From Parafrankia elaeagni (GTDB lineage Bacteria > Actinomycetota > Actinomycetes > Frankiales > Frankiaceae): a stretch of DNA of 64,000 nt. The stretch spans positions 193 to 64,192 of the forward strand of contig NZ_KB893719.1 of the NCBI RefSeq assembly GCF_000374165.1, read 5' to 3'. The notes beneath the pieces were generated by a model. That model was given only the letters and a program-made list of their open reading frames with translations, was not told where the DNA came from and did not search any database. Made by a program: the position numbers and the translations under genes. Every line of letters starts with the position of its first letter. Position 1 is the first letter of the stretch. Shown here piece by piece: positions 16,383-27,100 of this stretch.

Positions 16383-17618
16383 ATGTACGACGTCATCGTG
16401 GTCGGTGCGCGCTGCGCCGGATCGCCCCTCGCCATGCTGCTGGCCCGCCAGGGCCACCGGGTCCTGGTCGTGGACCGCGCCACCTTCCCCAGCGACACCG
16501 TCTCGACCCACTACATGCACCAGACCGGGCTGGCCCGGCTGCGGGACTGGGGGCTGCTGGACCGCCTGGTCGCCACCGGCGTCCCGCCGATCCGCCACCT
16601 GACGTTCTCCTACACCGGCATCTTCCTGGAGGGCTTCGCCGACCCGATCGAGGGTATCGACGCCGTCTACTGCCCGCGGCGGACCGTGCTGGACAACCTG
16701 CTCGTCGACGCGGCCCGCGAGGCCGGCGCCGAGGTCGTCGAGGGCTTCACCGTCACCGACCTGCTGTTCGACGACGGCCGGGTGGCCGGGATCCGCGGCC
16801 GCGTCGGCGAGGGCCCCGAGCAGGAGTTCCGCGCCGGGTTCGTGGTCGGCGCGGACGGGCGGACGTCCACCGTGGCGGACAAGGTCGGCGCGGACTTCTA
16901 CAAGGTGGTGCCCGCCGCCGGCTTCATCTACTACTCGTACTACGACGGCCTGGACTGGCCGATGCACCACCGGACGGGCTTCGGCGAGCAGCAGTTCGGC
17001 ACCTGGCCGACGAACGGCGGGCAGCACATGCTGTCGATCATCCGCCCGCGCTCGGCGTTCAGCGAGTTCCGCGCGGACGTCGAGGGCAGCTTCCACGCCA
17101 TCTTCGACAACGTCCTGCCCGAGCTGGGCGAGGACCTGCGGGCCCGCGGCCGGCGCGCGGAGGAGTTCCGGCCCATGCGGTACCCGGACAACTACTACCG
17201 GCGCTCGAGCGGGCCGGGCTGGGCACTGGTCGGCGACGCCGGCTACCACAAGGACCCCTTCACCGGCTGGGGCATCACCGACGCCTTCAACCAGGCGCAG
17301 CTGCTCGCCGACCGGCTGCTCGCGGCACTGGCCGGCGAGCGGACGCTGGACGACGCGGCGGCCGAGTACGTCAAGGTCCGCGACGAGGAGAGCCACGGCA
17401 CGTTCCAGCTGACCTGCACCCTCGCGCACCTCGTCCTGCCGCCGTTCCTGGACTCGGTCTTCCGGGCCACCGCGGAAAGCCCGCGATACACGAAGAGGTT
17501 CTTCGCCATGATCGCCGGCGGCATCCCCGGCCACGACTTCTTCCACCCCGACAACCTCGCCGAGCTCTACGAGGAGGTCGGCACGCCCGCCGAGAAGCGC
17601 CTGCTGTCGGCCGGCTGA
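16383..17618 (+). CDS. FAD-dependent oxidoreductase, geranylgeranyl-reductase-like
   Basis: A 411-residue flavoprotein with the N-terminal FAD motif DVIVVGARCAGSPLAMLLA, VVGADGRTSTVADKVGA in the middle and the second FAD motif LVGDAGYHKDPFTGWGI. Relatives reduce isoprenoid double bonds or hydroxylate aromatic or lipid substrates. In this operon it could saturate or oxidise an acyl chain. GGGAGC lies about ten bases before the ATG. It is only distantly similar to the flavoprotein at 2680. Confidence 0.83.
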   Translation: MYDVIVVGARCAGSPLAMLLARQGHRVLVVDRATFPSDTVSTHYMHQTGLARLRDWGLLDRLVATGVPPIRHLTFSYTGIFLEGFADPIEGIDAVYCPRRTVLDNLLVDAAREAGAEVVEGFTVTDLLFDDGRVAGIRGRVGEGPEQEFRAGFVVGADGRTSTVADKVGADFYKVVPAAGFIYYSYYDGLDWPMHHRTGFGEQQFGTWPTNGGQHMLSIIRPRSAFSEFRADVEGSFHAIFDNVLPELGEDLRARGRRAEEFRPMRYPDNYYRRSSGPGWALVGDAGYHKDPFTGWGITDAFNQAQLLADRLLAALAGERTLDDAAAEYVKVRDEESHGTFQLTCTLAHLVLPPFLDSVFRATAESPRYTKRFFAMIAGGIPGHDFFHPDNLAELYEEVGTPAEKRLLSAG

Positions 17619-17656
17619 GCCGACGGACCGAGGACAGAGGGATCGGAGGCAGGCTG

Positions 17657-18910
17657 ATGAGTACCGATGTCGGCGAGCTCGCCCGGCGCACCCGGGCCTT
17701 CGTCCAGGAGCAGGTCCTGCCGGTCGAGCGGGAGCTGGTCGTGGCGGGTCGGCACATGGACGACGACGTCCGGGTCGACCTCCAGCGCGCCGCCCGCGAG
17801 GCCGGGGTGTTCGGGCCGCTCACCCCGGTCGAGCTCGGCGGGCTCGGCCTGGACAACGCCGGCCTCGCCGAGGTGCTGGAGGCCGCCGGGACGAGCCTCA
17901 TCGGCCCCACCGCCGTCAACTGCGCGGCGCCCGACGACGGCAACATGCACCTGCTCGCCGCCGCGTGCACCCGGGAGCAGGCCGAGCGCTACCTGCACCC
18001 GCTGCTGCGCGGCGAGACCCGCTCGGCCATCGCGCTCACCGAGCCGGCGCCGGGCGCCGGCTCGGACCCGTCGATGGTCCGCACCGCCGCCGCCCGTGTC
18101 TCCGGCGGCTGGGTGATCGACGGGGCGAAGCACTTCATCACCGGCGCCGAGGGTGCCGCGTTCACGATCTGCATCGCGCGGACCGAGGACGGCGGCATCA
18201 CGATGTTCCTCGTCGACCAGGACAACCCGGGCCTGCGGGTCGGGCGCCGGATGCCCACCCTGGACCACAGCGCGGCCGGCGGGCACTGCGAGGTGGCCTT
18301 CGCCGACTGCTTCGTGCCGGACGAGGCGGTGCTCGGCGACGTCGGCGCCGGTCTGCGGTACGCCCAGGTCCGCCTGGCGCCGTCACGGCTGGCGTTCTGC
18401 ATGAGCTGGCTCGGCCTGGCCGCCCGGGCGCACGAGATGGCCGCCGCCCACATCACCGGCCGGTCCTCGTTCGGCCAGCCGATCTCCGAGCACGGGATGG
18501 CGCAGGCCCACGTCGCCGACAACGAGATCGACATCGCCGCCGCGCGGGCGCTCGTACGGTCGGTCGCGCGGGTGCTCGACACCGACGGCCTGGCGAGCTC
18601 CACCGCCCGCCACGGCGCGGCGATCGCGAAGACGTTCGTCGCCGAGGCGGTGTGGCGGGTGCTCGACCGGGTCGTCCAGCTCTACGGCGGGCTCGGGATC
18701 TGCGAGGACCACCTGGTCGCCCGCTTCCTCGTCGAGGCCCGCGGGTTCCGCATCTACGAGGGCTCGTCCGAGGTCCTGCGCGCCTCGATCGCGCGCCGGG
18801 TGCTGCGGGCGCACACCGCGCCCACCCCCGTGCCTGCCCCCGTGCCTGCCACCCCCGTCGCCGCCGCCCCGGCGCCCGCCGCCCCCACGCCCGTCCTGGA
18901 GAGCAGATGA
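17657..18910 (+). CDS. Acyl-CoA dehydrogenase
   Basis: A 417-residue flavoenzyme with ALTEPAPGAGSDPSM (FAD/substrate loop, about residue 130), WVIDGAKHFITGA, LYGGLGICEDH and RIYEGSSEVLR near the end, where the family catalytic Glu is usually found. It introduces an alpha-beta double bond into an acyl-CoA (or acyl-ACP in some biosynthetic clusters). A clear GGAGG precedes the ATG. The last 35 residues are a Pro/Ala/Val-rich tail absent from typical family members. The stop overlaps the next start in ATGA. Confidence 0.9.
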   Translation: MSTDVGELARRTRAFVQEQVLPVERELVVAGRHMDDDVRVDLQRAAREAGVFGPLTPVELGGLGLDNAGLAEVLEAAGTSLIGPTAVNCAAPDDGNMHLLAAACTREQAERYLHPLLRGETRSAIALTEPAPGAGSDPSMVRTAAARVSGGWVIDGAKHFITGAEGAAFTICIARTEDGGITMFLVDQDNPGLRVGRRMPTLDHSAAGGHCEVAFADCFVPDEAVLGDVGAGLRYAQVRLAPSRLAFCMSWLGLAARAHEMAAAHITGRSSFGQPISEHGMAQAHVADNEIDIAAARALVRSVARVLDTDGLASSTARHGAAIAKTFVAEAVWRVLDRVVQLYGGLGICEDHLVARFLVEARGFRIYEGSSEVLRASIARRVLRAHTAPTPVPAPVPATPVAAAPAPAAPTPVLESR

Positions 18911-19491
18911 CATCGACGTCCGCACCAGCCACGCCGCCGCGCCAGGCCGGCGCCCAGCCGGCCGACCCGGGCGGGACCGGTCGCGGCGCGGCCGGGCCGT
19001 TCGCGATCTTCGACCAGGCGACGGCCGACACGTCCGCACCGGACTTCGACCGGATCCGGGAGATCGCCAACGCGATCGTGCCGTTCCGGCGGTTCGTCGG
19101 CATCGACATCACCGAGATCGACGCCGAGCGTTCCGTCGTGGAGATACCGGACCGGGCCGACCTGACCAACCAGCTCGGCACCGTCCACGCCGGCGCGCTG
19201 TTCCTCGCCGCCGACCTCGCCGGGGCCGCGGCGGTGGCGGGCGCGCTCGCGGCACGGCTGAGCCGGTTCGAGAGCCTCGTCGTCCGCGACGCACGCTCGG
19301 CGTTCCGCCGGCCGGCCCGCGGCCGGATCCGCGCGGTGGGCCTGGTGGACGAGCGGGAGACCCGCCGCGTCCTCGCCGGCACCGGGCCGGAGCGGTTCGA
19401 TCTCGACGTGCGCGCCGTGCTGTACGACGACGCGGACGTCGTGGTGGCCCGGTTCCACTTCGACTACGCCTGCGCGATCGCCGGGGACTGA
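18907..19491 (+). CDS. Hotdog-fold thioesterase (DUF4442-like)
   Basis: A 194-residue protein whose last 140 residues form a hotdog domain: FVGIDITEIDAER, TNQLGTVHAGALFLAADLAG and the final beta strands. The Asn-Gln-Leu-Gly-x-x-His-Ala-Gly pattern is that of DUF4442/YiiD-like thioesterase relatives. The first 30 residues are Pro/Gly-rich. It could remove mis-primed or finished acyl groups from the synthase. The ATG overlaps the dehydrogenase stop. Confidence 0.78.
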   Translation: MTSTSAPATPPRQAGAQPADPGGTGRGAAGPFAIFDQATADTSAPDFDRIREIANAIVPFRRFVGIDITEIDAERSVVEIPDRADLTNQLGTVHAGALFLAADLAGAAAVAGALAARLSRFESLVVRDARSAFRRPARGRIRAVGLVDERETRRVLAGTGPERFDLDVRAVLYDDADVVVARFHFDYACAIAGD

Positions 19492-19493
19492 CC

Positions 19494-20417
19494 ATGGCCA
19501 CGACCGAGTCGACGAAGGCCGCCACGGGCCGTGTGCCCACCGAGAAGGTGCCGGTGCCGGTCGGCGACGGCATCACCCTGATGCTGCGGATCATGGCCCA
19601 GGAGGACCGGACGTCCCCCGTCGTCGCGCTGCTGCCGGCGATGGCGCTGAAGGCGAAGTTCTACTTCCCGCTGGCGACGGCGCTGCACGGCGCCGGGCTG
19701 TCGGTGGTGCTGTGCGACCAGCGCGGCCACGGCGACAGCACCCCCGGTCTGCGGGAGCAGCCGAACTTCGGCTACCGCGAGCTGATCGAGGTGGACGTCC
19801 CGGCCGTGGTCGCCACGATCCGGGCCCGGTTCCCCGACGCGCCGCTGTACCTGTTCGGGCACAGCCTCGGCGGCCAGCTGGCGCTGTTCCACGCGGCGTC
19901 CGAGCCGGGGAGCGTCGCCGGCGTCCTGACCATCGGCACCGGTACGCCCTACTGGCGGGCGTTCGCGCGCCGGGACTGGTTCGAGGCGTTCTGGAAGATC
20001 CAGACGATCGGTCTGGTCGCCCGGGTGCGCGGCTTCTGGCCCGGCGGCATGCTCATCGGCGGGGCGATGTCCGGCCAGGTCATGGTCGACTGGGCCCGCC
20101 AGTCGCGGACGAGTCGGTGCCGGCCGCGCGGCTCCGCCCGCCGGCACGACGACGCGCTGCGCACGCTGGGCCTGCCCGTCCTCGCGATCTCGCTGGACGA
20201 CGACCGGCTCGGCCCGGCCTCGAATGTCGACTTCCTGTGCTCCCGGATGCCCGCCGCACAGCTCACCCGCTGGCATGTCGTGGAGTCCTCCGGCGTCGAG
20301 AACCGGGACCACTTCGCCTGGGTCAAGGACAGCGCGGTGATCGGGCGCGCCGCCGCGACCTGGATCACCAGTGGCCGGCTGCCCGCCGGCACGGACTCCC
20401 ACGGGGGCGGACGATGA
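19494..20417 (+). CDS. Alpha/beta hydrolase
   Basis: A 307-residue hydrolase. VVALLPAMALKAKFYFP holds the oxyanion region, DQRGHGDS follows, and LFGHSLGGQLALF carries the nucleophilic Ser (about residue 124); the catalytic Asp is probably in SLDDDRLG and the His in NRDHFAWV. No signal peptide is seen, so it acts in the cytoplasm, perhaps as an ester or thioester hydrolase. A separate short hydrophilic patch (RQSRTSRCRPRGSARRHDD) sits where the lid would be. Two bases separate it from the gene before and it overlaps the next. Confidence 0.82.
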   Translation: MATTESTKAATGRVPTEKVPVPVGDGITLMLRIMAQEDRTSPVVALLPAMALKAKFYFPLATALHGAGLSVVLCDQRGHGDSTPGLREQPNFGYRELIEVDVPAVVATIRARFPDAPLYLFGHSLGGQLALFHAASEPGSVAGVLTIGTGTPYWRAFARRDWFEAFWKIQTIGLVARVRGFWPGGMLIGGAMSGQVMVDWARQSRTSRCRPRGSARRHDDALRTLGLPVLAISLDDDRLGPASNVDFLCSRMPAAQLTRWHVVESSGVENRDHFAWVKDSAVIGRAAATWITSGRLPAGTDSHGGGR

Positions 20418-21064
20418 CCCGCGCACGGCTGGTCGTCCTCGGCGACAGCTTCGCCGAGGGCCGCGGCGACCCGCGGCCCGACGGCTCGTACGGCGGCTGG
20501 GTGCCGCGTTTCGCCGACCTGTTCGCGATCCCGCCCGGCGGCTACCGCAACCTCGGCACCCACCAGGCCACCACCGGGCACATCCTCGACCGGCAGGTGC
20601 CGGCCGCCCTGGTCAACAAGGCCACCATGATCGGCTTCATCGGCGGTGTGAACGACCTGATCAGCGACTACGACCCGGGCCGCTTCGCGCACAACCTGCG
20701 GGCGATCCTGCGTCGCCTCGCCGGCCCGGACACCGTCCTGTTCACCGCGACCTACCCGGACATCCCCGGGAACCTGGATCTCCCGGCGCCGTTCCGGGCG
20801 CTGCTGCGCGACCGTTTCGCCCGCGCGAACGAGGACCTGACCCGGGCCGCCGCGGCGGCCGGCGCGCTGTGCCTCGACATCGGGGCGGCGACCGAGTGGC
20901 ACGGCCCGACGCTGTGGGACGCCGACGGTCTGCACCCGAACCCGCGGGGCCACCACCACTTCGCCGAGACCATGGCCGACTTCGTGGGCCTGCACACCGG
21001 CATGGTTCCGGTCGGCCGCGAGCCCGCGGGCGTCGGCGCCGGGGTCGGGCTCCTGTCCTACTGA
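20414..21064 (+). CDS. SGNH/GDSL-type hydrolase
   Basis: A 216-residue esterase-type protein with block I VVLGDSFAEG (Ser near residue 12), block III GGVNDLI and block V DGLHPNPRGHHHF containing Asp and His of the triad. No signal peptide, so it probably acts on an intracellular acyl ester or thioester. Start overlaps the preceding stop as ATGA. Between it and the megasynthase lies a 49-base gap with a duplicated ctactgacgtcc. Confidence 0.85.
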   Translation: MTRARLVVLGDSFAEGRGDPRPDGSYGGWVPRFADLFAIPPGGYRNLGTHQATTGHILDRQVPAALVNKATMIGFIGGVNDLISDYDPGRFAHNLRAILRRLAGPDTVLFTATYPDIPGNLDLPAPFRALLRDRFARANEDLTRAAAAAGALCLDIGAATEWHGPTLWDADGLHPNPRGHHHFAETMADFVGLHTGMVPVGREPAGVGAGVGLLSY

Positions 21065-21113
21065 CGTCCCGTCCTACTGACGTCCTGTCCCACCTGTTGA
21101 GGAAAGGGCCATC

Positions 21114-24100
21114 GTGCGCGAGAGCGAACCGCCCCGGCGACTCGCCGACACACCCATAGCCATCGTCGGCATGGCGGGTCTCTTCCCGCATGCCCGTGAC
21201 GCCCGCGAGTTCTGGCAGAACATCGTCGACGCCCGCGACTGCATCACCGACGTCCCGGCCAGCCGCTGGAACATCGACGACTACTACGACGCCGACCCGA
21301 CCAGGCCGGACCACACCTACTCGCGCCGCGGCGGCTTCGTGCCGGACGTCGACTTCGATCCGCTGGAGTTCGGTCTCCCCCCGAACCAACTGGAGGTCAC
21401 CAGCACCCTGCAGACCCTCAGCCTGGTCGTGGCGCGGGACCTGCTGCGCGACGCCGGCGCACCGAGCTCCGCCTGGTACGACGCGGAGTCGACCGGGGTC
21501 GTGCTGGGCGTCACCGGGCCCGTCCCGCTGATGCACCCGCTCGCCGCGCGGCTCACGACGCCGGTGCTGCGCGAGGTGGTGCGCGCCTGCGGGCTGACCG
21601 AGGACGACGCGGCGGCGATCGCCACCCGCTACGCGGAGGCGTTCGCGCCCTGGGAGGAGAACTCCTTCCCCGGCCTGCTGGCGAACGTCACCGCCGGGCG
21701 GGTCGCGAACCGCCTGGGCCTCGGCGGGATGAACAGCACGGTCGACGCGGCCTGCGCGGCGTCGCTGTCCGCGGTGCGGATGGCGATCGCCGAGCTGGTC
21801 GACGGCCGGGCCGACATGATGATCGCCGGTGGCGCCGACACCGAGAACTCGATCTTCGGCTACATGTGCTTCAGCAAGACGCAGGCGCTGTCGAAGTCCG
21901 ACCGCATCAGCCCGTTCGACGAGGGCGCCGACGGCACCCTCATCGGCGAGGGCATCGGCATGCTCGCCCTGCGCCGCCTGGCCGACGCCGAGCGGGACGG
22001 CAACCGGATCTACGCGGTCATCCGCGGGCTCGGCTCGTCCAGCGACGGCCGTTCGAAGAGCATCTACGCGCCGCGGGCGGAGGGTCAGGAACGCGCGCTG
22101 CGCCGCGCCTACGCCGACGCCGACTGCTCCCCGTCGTCCGTCGAGCTGTTCGAGGCGCACGCCACCGGCACCGCGGTCGGCGACCGCACCGAGCTCACCG
22201 CGCTGGACGGTGTCCTGCGCGCCGCGGCCGGCGGACAGGCGCACTTCGCCGCGATCGGCAGCGTCAAGTCACAGATCGGGCACACCAAGGGCGCGGCGGG
22301 CACGGCCAGCCTGATGAAGCTGGCGCTCAGCCTCTACCAGAAGACGCTGCCGCCGACGATCAACGTCGAGCGGCCGGCCGGCCCGCTCGCCGACGACGCG
22401 ACCCCGCTGTACGTGAACACCCGCACCCGGCCGTGGATCCGGGACCCGCGCCGGCCGGTCCGACGCGCGGCGGCGTCCGCGATGGGCTTCGGCGGCACGA
22501 ACTTCCACGTCGTCCTGGAGGAGCACAGCGCGCTGCGCCCGGCCGCCGGAATGGTGCACCGCACCGCCCGCGCGTGGCTCTGGCACGCCGAGGACCCGGC
22601 CGCGCTGCGCGCCGCCCTCGAGGCCGGCGCCCCGCCAGTGGACGGCGCCGGTCCCGCGGACCCGATCCCCGCGGACCACGCCCGGATCGGTTTCGTCACC
22701 GCGCCCGGCGACACCGACGGCGCGGACCTGCGCCGGATCGCGCTCGCGCAGCTCACCGCCGCACCCGACGCCGACGAGTGGACCCACCCGGCCGGGGTGT
22801 ACTACCGCCGCCGGGCCCTGCCCGACGCGCGGGTCGGGGCGCTGTACGCCGGCCAGGGCAGCCAGTACCTCGAGATGGGCCTGGACGCCGTCCTCGGCGT
22901 GCCGACCGTCGCACAGGCCGTCGACGACGCGAACGCCGCGTTCACCGACGACGCGACCCCGCTCGCCGCGGTCATGTACCCGCCGCCCGTATTCGACCCG
23001 GAGCTGCGCCAGGAGCAGGAGTCCCGGCTGCGCGCCACCCGGTACGCCCAGCCGGCGATCGGCGCGCTGTCCGCCGGCCAGTACCGGTACCTGACCGAGC
23101 TCGGCCTGCGCTGCGCCGGCCACCTCGGCCACAGCTTCGGCGAGCTGACCGCGCTGTGGGCCGCCGGGGCGCTGGACGACACCGCCTTCTTCCGCCTCGC
23201 CCGCGCCCGCGGCGCCGCGATGGCACCTCCCGCCGACACGGCCGACACCGGCACCGGCACCGGCACCGGCACCGAGGCTGCCGACCCGGGAACCATGGCG
23301 GCCGTCCAGGCCGGCCGGGAGCAGATCGAGGAGATCCTCGGCGCGTTTCCCGACGTGGTCGTGTGCAACCACAACGCGCCCGACCAGGTCGTCGTCGGCG
23401 GCGGCACGCCGGCCGTCGCCGAGGTGCTCGAGGAGCTGGCGCGGCGCGGCATGACCGGCCGACTGCTGCCGGTCTCGGCCGCGTTCCACACCCGGCACGT
23501 CGGCCACGCGGTCGACCGCTTCGCCCAGGAGCTGGACGCCGTCGGCGTCGGGGTTCCGGCCACGCCGGTGTACGCCAACACCGCCGGCGCTGCCTATGGC
23601 GCGGACCCGGCGGCGAACCGCGCCGTGCTCGCCGGCCAGCTGCTGGCGCCTGTCGACTTCGTCGCCGGTGTCGAGGCGATGCGCGCCGACGGCTGCAACG
23701 TCTTCGTGGAGTTCGGGCCGAAGCAGGTCCTCGCCCAGCTCGCCCGCCGCATCCTCGACGGCCAGCCGGTGGTGGTCGTCTCCACCGACGGCGGCCCGCT
23801 GCGCGACGGTGACGTGGCGCTCAAGCAGGCCGCGGTGCAGCTCGCGGTCCTCGGTCTCCCCCTGGCCGACATCAACCGGTACGACCCCGCGTCCCACTCC
23901 GGTGACGCCGACGAGGCGCCCGCCCGCAAGGGCATGACCATCACGCTGACAGGCGCGGAGTACGTCCCCGACTCCCGACGCGCGCTGTATGCGGCCGGCC
24001 TGACCGACGGCTTCCGGGTCAGTGCGCTGGCGGCCTCCGCATCCACCGAGATCGCATCCTCCGTCACCACGCCCGCGGTGCCCGCCGTCCCGCCTGCCCT

Positions 24101-27100
24101 GGCGCCCGCGGCCGCGCTGGCCGCCCCGACAGCGGCAGCCGCCCTGCCGGCCGTCGCCGCGACGCAGGCCGCGGACGGGCCGTGGGCCGGCAACGGGTCC
24201 CGCGCCGTCGAGCCGATGGAGACGGCCGGTACGCCGCTGCTCGATCCGGCGGCGGTCACCGAGGCGGTGACCCGGCACCTCGACCTGCACGACCGTTACC
24301 TGGACGGACAGCTTCAGATCGCCGGCGAGCTGGTCGCCCTGCTGCGTTCAGATGCGCAGACCGAGCTGCCGGGCTGGGTGCCGACGGCGGTCGAGCATGT
24401 GAAGGAGCAGAGCCTCGCCGCCGGACGCACCCACACCCGTGCCAACGAGGTCCTCGCCGCGCTCGCGGGTCTGCGGCTGCCGGCCGGGCCGGACGCCCTC
24501 GCCGCCGGCGGCGGTACGCCGCCTGGCCGCACCGAGATCGCGCTGCCAGGGCAGGCCGCCGCTCCGTTCGGGCCGCTGGTGCCGGCGCAGACCAACGCCA
24601 ACGGCAACGGGTATCGGCCCGAGGCCACCCCGCCGGTGGTCCCGGCCTACGGCGAGGCCGGCAGCGGTCCCGTCGCCAGGTCAACCGATGCCGGTCCCGC
24701 GGCACCCACCGACGGTGTCACCGGCACAGCCGCCGCGAACGGCACGGCCCAGGCGAACGGCACTGTGAACACGAACGGCACGGCCGGCGTCAACGGCGCG
24801 TCCAGCGTGAACGGGGCGACGGATCCCGCAGGACCTGGGCCGGACGCGGTGCGCACCGCCCTGCTCAGCGTGGTCGCCGACCGGACCGGCTACCCCGCCG
24901 AAATGATCGACACCACCATGGACCTCGAAGCCGACCTCGGCGTCGACTCCATCAAACGAGTCCAGATCCTCGGCGCCCTCCAGGAACACTTCCCCACCCT
25001 CCCCGCCGTCGGCCCCGAACGCCTCGCCGACATGCGCACCCTCGACCACATCACCAACCACGTCCTCACCTCCCTCACCACCGCCGCTCCCAGTACCAAC
25101 GGCGCACCCGTCGCCGCCGCGGCAGCGTCCTCGAGCTCTGTCAGCCCGGACGCGGTGCGTGCGGCGCTGCTCGGCGTCGTCGCCGACCGGACCGGCTACC
25201 CCGCCGAAATGATCGACACCACCATGGACCTCGAAGCCGACCTCGGCGTCGACTCCATCAAACGAGTCCAGATCCTCGGCGCCCTCCAGGAACACTTCCC
25301 CACCCTCCCCGCCGTCGGCCCCGAACGCCTCGCCGACATGCGCACCCTCGACCACATCACCAACCACGTCCTCACCTCCCTCACCACCGCCGCTCCCAGT
25401 ACCAACGGCGCACCCGTCGCCGCCGCCGCCACACCAGCCGCCGGGACCGATCGGCCGGATGAGACCCCGCTGCCCCGTCAGCACGTCGCGCTGGTCGCGA
25501 CCGCGGCCGTCGACGTCCTGGACGCGAGCCCCTACGGCCCGGACCCGGTCGCGGTTCTCGTCGACGCCGGGGGCGCGGCTGCCGACAACGAGAGCCTGAC
25601 AGCCCTGCGTGACGGGCTCACCGAGCGTGGCTTCACCGTCCGCACCCTGCTTCTGCCGGACAGTACGCTCGGTGCCGCCGGCACGGGGCCGGAGGCGACT
25701 GACCCGGCCGACCCGTTCGCGGGCTGGGACGCGGCAGCGGTCGAGCAGGCTCTCGACGACACGCTGGGCGGCGACGGGACCGTCGACCTGTGCCTCCTCC
25801 TGCTCACCGCGCCGCGGGGAGACGCCAGCGCCGCTGCCGAGCCTGATGCGGATGCCTGGGCGCCGGGGATTCGTCGACTCGCCGAGGCCGTCCTGGTCGC
25901 CAAGCACGCCGCCGGCCCGCTCGCCCGCGCCGCGGCCCGCGGTGGCCGGGCCGCGTTCGGCACGATCACCCGGCTCGACGGCGGACTGGGGCTGCGCGGC
26001 ACGGCATCCGCGGCGCAGGGCCTCCTCGGCGGTGTCGCCGGTGTCGTCAAGACACTGGCCCGAGAGGAGACGGCCCTGTTCTGCCGCGCTCTCGACATCG
26101 ATCCCGCCCACACGCCGGCAGCGCTGGCGCAGCTGACACTGACCGAGTTGTGGGACGCGGCAACCGACCTGCTCGAGATCGGTGTCGACGCGGACGGAAC
26201 CCGCTGGACGGTACGACCCGGCCCGTTCGGCGCCGGGGCACACCCCTCGGCCAGCCAGGGCCCGGACGGCACGGACGCCCCGCAGGCTGTGGAGGCAGCC
26301 GAGGGCGACGCCGTTCCCGTGCTCAGCCGGGACGAGACCGTGATCGTCACCGGCGGGGGCCGCGGAGTGACCGCGGACTGCGTCAGGGCACTCGCGGCGC
26401 GGGTCCCGGCGCACTTCGTGCTGCTCGGGCGGACCGCGGCCGACGCCGACCCGGACTGGGCGGACGGGATCCCCGACGCCGGCCTGCTCGCCGCCGCCGC
26501 CGCGGACCTCGCGGCCCGCGCCGGCACGGGCGGCCCGCGGCCGACCCCCCGCCAGGCGGAGGCCGCCCGGCGTGACGTCCTGGCCCGGCGCGAGATCCGC
26601 GACACCCTGGCGGCGCTGGAGGCCGCCGGTGCCAGCGCGACCTACCTCAGCGTCGACATCGCCGACCAGGCTGCGGTCACGGCCGCGCTGGCGCCCTACC
26701 GGGGCGTGGCCAGCGCGCTGGTGCACGGCGCCGGGGCGCTCGCCGACAGCGCGCTCACGGCGAAGACGCCGGATGCCGTCCGCCGCGTCCTCACGCCGAA
26801 GCTGACGGGGCTGCGCAACGTCCTCGACGCACTCGGGGACGGGCTCGGGGACGGGTCCGGCTCGCCGCTGCGCCACCTCGTCCTGTTCACCTCGGTGGCG
26901 GGTCTGATGGGCAACCCGGGCCAGGCCGACTACGCGGCGGCGAACGAGGCCCTCGGCCGCCTCGCCGCGGGGTGGAAGCAGGCCGAGCCCTCCCGGCACG
27001 TCACCGCGATCGACTGGGGCGCCTGGGACGGCGGCATGGTCGACGCCGACCTGCGGGAGCTGTTCCGCTCCCGGGGCGTCGCCCTGATCGACCGGGCGGC

